Positions 62,048 to 64,000 of a stretch of DNA of 64,000 bases are shown here, piece after piece. The stretch comes from Arenibacter sp. P308M17 (GTDB taxonomy: Bacteria; Bacteroidota; Bacteroidia; Flavobacteriales; Flavobacteriaceae): positions 1 through 64,000 of the forward strand of contig NZ_QVON01000007.1 of assembly GCF_003426735.1 (NCBI RefSeq), given 5' to 3'. The notes beneath the pieces were generated by a model, which saw only the letters and a program-made list of their open reading frames with translations, was not told where the DNA came from and ran no database searches. A program made the translations under genes and the position numbers. How positions within the stretch are numbered: position 1 is the first letter of the stretch; each line of letters opens with the position of its first letter.

Positions 62048-63222
62048 ATTGTGTTGGATTCTTTGGGTTTATACGTTTCGTTCAACCATACAATTGCTCT
62101 TTCCATGGTGGAGGTATCAATTTCATGTACATCGTGTTTGGCCCCTATTTTCGATATCAAGGTAATGGTAAGTTCCCCGCCCAAATGCTCCCTAAATTCC
62201 TGGATGCCGTTTAACAATTCATTTAAATCACCATCCTTTTGTAAAGGGATATGTAAATTAAACCCAATTTGTTCCAAAACCTTTAATATACGGTTCAAGG
62301 TCTCCATATTTATCAAGCCTATAAAATGGGCATACACCAAATCCAAGGCCATGCCAATGGCAACGGCCTCACCATGTCTCAGTTGGTAATTGGTCATGAA
62401 TTCCAATTTATGGGCTGCCCAATGGCCAAAATCCAAAGGTCTTGAAGAACCGCTTTCAAAGGGATCCCCCCCTTGGGCAATGTGTTCCATATGCATTTCT
62501 GCACACCGATAAATCAGGTACTCCATGCATTCCATATTACGGGCCTGAAGCAGGGTACCGTTCTCCTCAATAAAGTTAAAGAATACCACATCCTTGATCA
62601 GGGCTACTTTTACGGCCTCCGCTATGCCCGAAATCCAATCGCGCTGCTCCAAGGTGGTCAAAAAATTACTATCGTTTATTATGGAATAGGCCGGAGCGAA
62701 AGTCCCCAGAAAATTCTTTTTCCCAAAAATGTTGAAACTGTTCTTTACCCCTACGGCAGAGTCGTTTTGGGAAAGTACCGTGGTAGGGATTCGTATTAAT
62801 TTTACCCCCCTGTGGGCTATTGCGGCAGCATAACCTACCATGTCTATGATAGCACCTCCCCCAATGGCGACAACAAAAGAATGCCTGCAAATCCTATTCT
62901 CGTTTACTGCATTCAATATTCGCCCTACATTACCATAATCATTCTTACACTGTTCCCCACCTGCGATAACAATTTGTTCGGTTAAACGTATCACCGACCT
63001 ATTTTTTGTGCAATAGGACCTAACATCGTCACTAAGATTTGGATGGCAGGCCAATACACCGCTGTCTATTACAAAAAGTACCTTTACATCTCCCTTCTTG
63101 TTATATCCATTTATAATTTCCTGGAACAAGGGGTTGTCCAAACCAAAGATGTATTCCGTGAAATACAATTTATATTCATAAGATACTTTAAAGGATTGCT
63201 CTATTGGTCTGTAATGCGACAT
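62041..63222 (-). CDS. eboD: EboD-like 3-dehydroquinate synthase homologue (sugar phosphate cyclase)
   Basis: A 393-residue member of the sugar phosphate cyclase superfamily. The NAD loop is SFVVAIGGGAIIDMVGYAA. Metal and active-site regions are ISGIAEAVKVALIKD, SRPLDFGHWAAHKLE and QLRHGEAVAIGMALD, and PTTVLSQNDSAVGVKN is the phosphate-side motif. It differs from housekeeping AroB, for example in the long N-terminal segment (SHYRPIEQSFKVSYEYKLYF), and its context is the ebo cluster, where EboD is the cyclase-like protein. Product unknown; 2-epi-5-epi-valiolone-type chemistry is one possibility. Confidence 0.88.
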   Translation of the reverse strand: MSHYRPIEQSFKVSYEYKLYFTEYIFGLDNPLFQEIINGYNKKGDVKVLFVIDSGVLACHPNLSDDVRSYCTKNRSVIRLTEQIVIAGGEQCKNDYGNVGRILNAVNENRICRHSFVVAIGGGAIIDMVGYAAAIAHRGVKLIRIPTTVLSQNDSAVGVKNSFNIFGKKNFLGTFAPAYSIINDSNFLTTLEQRDWISGIAEAVKVALIKDVVFFNFIEENGTLLQARNMECMEYLIYRCAEMHMEHIAQGGDPFESGSSRPLDFGHWAAHKLEFMTNYQLRHGEAVAIGMALDLVYAHFIGLINMETLNRILKVLEQIGFNLHIPLQKDGDLNELLNGIQEFREHLGGELTITLISKIGAKHDVHEIDTSTMERAIVWLNETYKPKESNTIC

Positions 63223-63233
63223 ACTTTAAAACG

Positions 63234-64000
63234 TTAGGTAACTGCGAACAGTTTTGATAAATAAATAGATAAGGGCAATAGCAATATTATAAGTATCCCT
63301 ACCCACCAATGGGAAAACCCTACGGCTAGGCTTGCGTCCAAAACAATGATAGATATTACTCCGGACATCACTGCATTCTTTATGTTCTTTGGCGAATTAT
63401 CCGAATATGCCTTCAACAAAGGCCTGAATATTAAAAACCCGAACAACAACAAAAATGGAACGGCCTCCAATACATTAAGGCCCAAAGTTGAAAAAAGGAC
63501 CACTATTCCCAAGATCACACTACTATACAATGCTCCTGCCAAAATAATATGGCCCTTATTATTCCCATGTACTTCTCCCCTACTAATGAGGGTTATGGCC
63601 GCTATATATATTATGGGGAAAATGAAGAACTCCCAATGGTTATAATTACCTAAAATAGTTATCCCAAGCAATAAATTTAAACCTCTGCAAATTCCCATAT
63701 TAAGAGGTCCAAAGAAAGAATGGTGTTTCCCAAAGGCATCGTATAAAAGGATGAAAAGTCCTAAAGTGACCGCTACCATTCCACTTACCGAACCTACCAA
63801 AAATGAAAACAAAACCCCTAAATTCATCAACACCCCTCCAAAGATCGCAGCAGATCGCACAGAAACCAGTCCGGAGGGAATGGGTCTTTCCGGGCGCTCC
63901 ACCTTATCCAATTTAAAATCTAGGACATCATTGAGGACAACTCCGGCAGCATAAAGAAACACGGAGGAAAACACCAATAGGGCTATGTCCCACATCTTGA
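63234..64000 (-). CDS. eboC: EboC-like UbiA-family prenyltransferase, cut by window edge
   Basis: At least 253 residues visible; the frame stays open to the window edge, so the N-terminus is missing, and the ATG at 63995 is probably internal. The first Asp-rich UbiA motif is complete (VLNDVLDFKLDKVERPERPI, an NDxxDxxxD pattern), followed by the PSG and the Asp-Gly-rich LYDAFGKHHSFFGPLNMG region and CRGLNLLLG. About seven membrane helices are visible. UbiA enzymes attach prenyl groups to aromatic or other acceptors. Eleven bases before eboD, it is the most upstream ebo gene in view; eboA and eboB would be expected beyond the right edge. Confidence 0.88.
   Translation of the reverse strand, partial: KMWDIALLVFSSVFLYAAGVVLNDVLDFKLDKVERPERPIPSGLVSVRSAAIFGGVLMNLGVLFSFLVGSVSGMVAVTLGLFILLYDAFGKHHSFFGPLNMGICRGLNLLLGITILGNYNHWEFFIFPIIYIAAITLISRGEVHGNNKGHIILAGALYSSVILGIVVLFSTLGLNVLEAVPFLLLFGFLIFRPLLKAYSDNSPKNIKNAVMSGVISIIVLDASLAVGFSHWWVGILIILLLPLSIYLSKLFAVT

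Noticed and set aside
2000..64000. CRISPR array or prophage
   Set aside because: No regularly spaced repeat set with spacers and no phage structural genes were seen; the only tandem repeat is the short 11-bp array at 637-702, which has no spacers.

Overview
The window looks like a chromosomal segment of a marine member of the Flavobacteriaceae (Bacteroidota). The protein-level signs are type IX secretion C-terminal sorting domains, SprB-type repeats, malectin/PKD/HYR multidomain surface proteins, a DnaX without the zinc-module cysteines, and DUF3822 next to rsmD. The DNA-level signs are A-rich start regions that mostly lack Shine-Dalgarno sequences, and several TTG-N19/20-TAnnTTTG promoters, the known -33/-7 promoter type of this phylum. 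The genus cannot be fixed from the sequence alone; Arenibacter, Maribacter and Zobellia relatives are plausible by inference.

Layout. 1-2.7 kb: edge of an accessory region. It holds the start of a possible transposase gene, a truncated RhuM-like gene followed by six 11-bp tandem repeats, and an IntDOT-like tyrosine recombinase lying beside tRNA-Pro and tRNA-Ser. 2.8-16 kb: housekeeping genes (PgpH-type HD phosphohydrolase, thiolase, an NlpC/P60-like protein that has lost its catalytic Cys, a TPR lipoprotein-like exported protein, gyrA, clpC, a small SpoIIAA-like protein, and nnr for NAD(P)HX repair). 16-21 kb: the thrA-thrB-thrC operon, with a readable promoter and a Thr/Ile-rich leader peptide. 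21-24.4 kb: a MazEF-type toxin-antitoxin pair flanked by a palindromic repeat, then glf and a divergent probable galactofuranosyltransferase gene. 24.4-30 kb: Xaa-Pro aminopeptidase, gcvT, an RmlD-like reductase, a pterin dehydratase and a YebC protein; gcvT and the pterin dehydratase share a duplicated leader. 30-48.3 kb: a secreted beta-helix protein and two giant surface proteins (about 2870 and 2720 residues), one ending in a dockerin and the other beginning with a cohesin and ending in a T9SS sorting domain. 49-52.3 kb: acyltransferase, KdnB-like Kdo 8-oxidase, HAD hydrolase and KdsB (LPS inner core). 52.3-59.1 kb: DUF4126, a RecD/Dda-like helicase, a small membrane-anchored protein, DUF3822, rsmD, RNase P RNA and dnaX. 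59.1-64 kb: the 3' part of an ebo (EDB) cluster, eboC-eboD-eboE-eboF plus a TMEM220-family gene, running off the right edge.

How the genes work together. The thr genes make threonine from aspartate and appear to be attenuation-controlled. The kdnB/HAD/kdsB set suggests 8-amino-Kdo in the lipopolysaccharide, and glf plus the glycosyltransferase suggest galactofuranose in surface polysaccharide. The giant gene pair may encode a surface-anchored scaffold (cohesin plus T9SS anchor) and its dockerin-bearing partner, which is the most system-like novelty here. The ebo cluster is a known but mechanistically unresolved metabolite-trafficking system.
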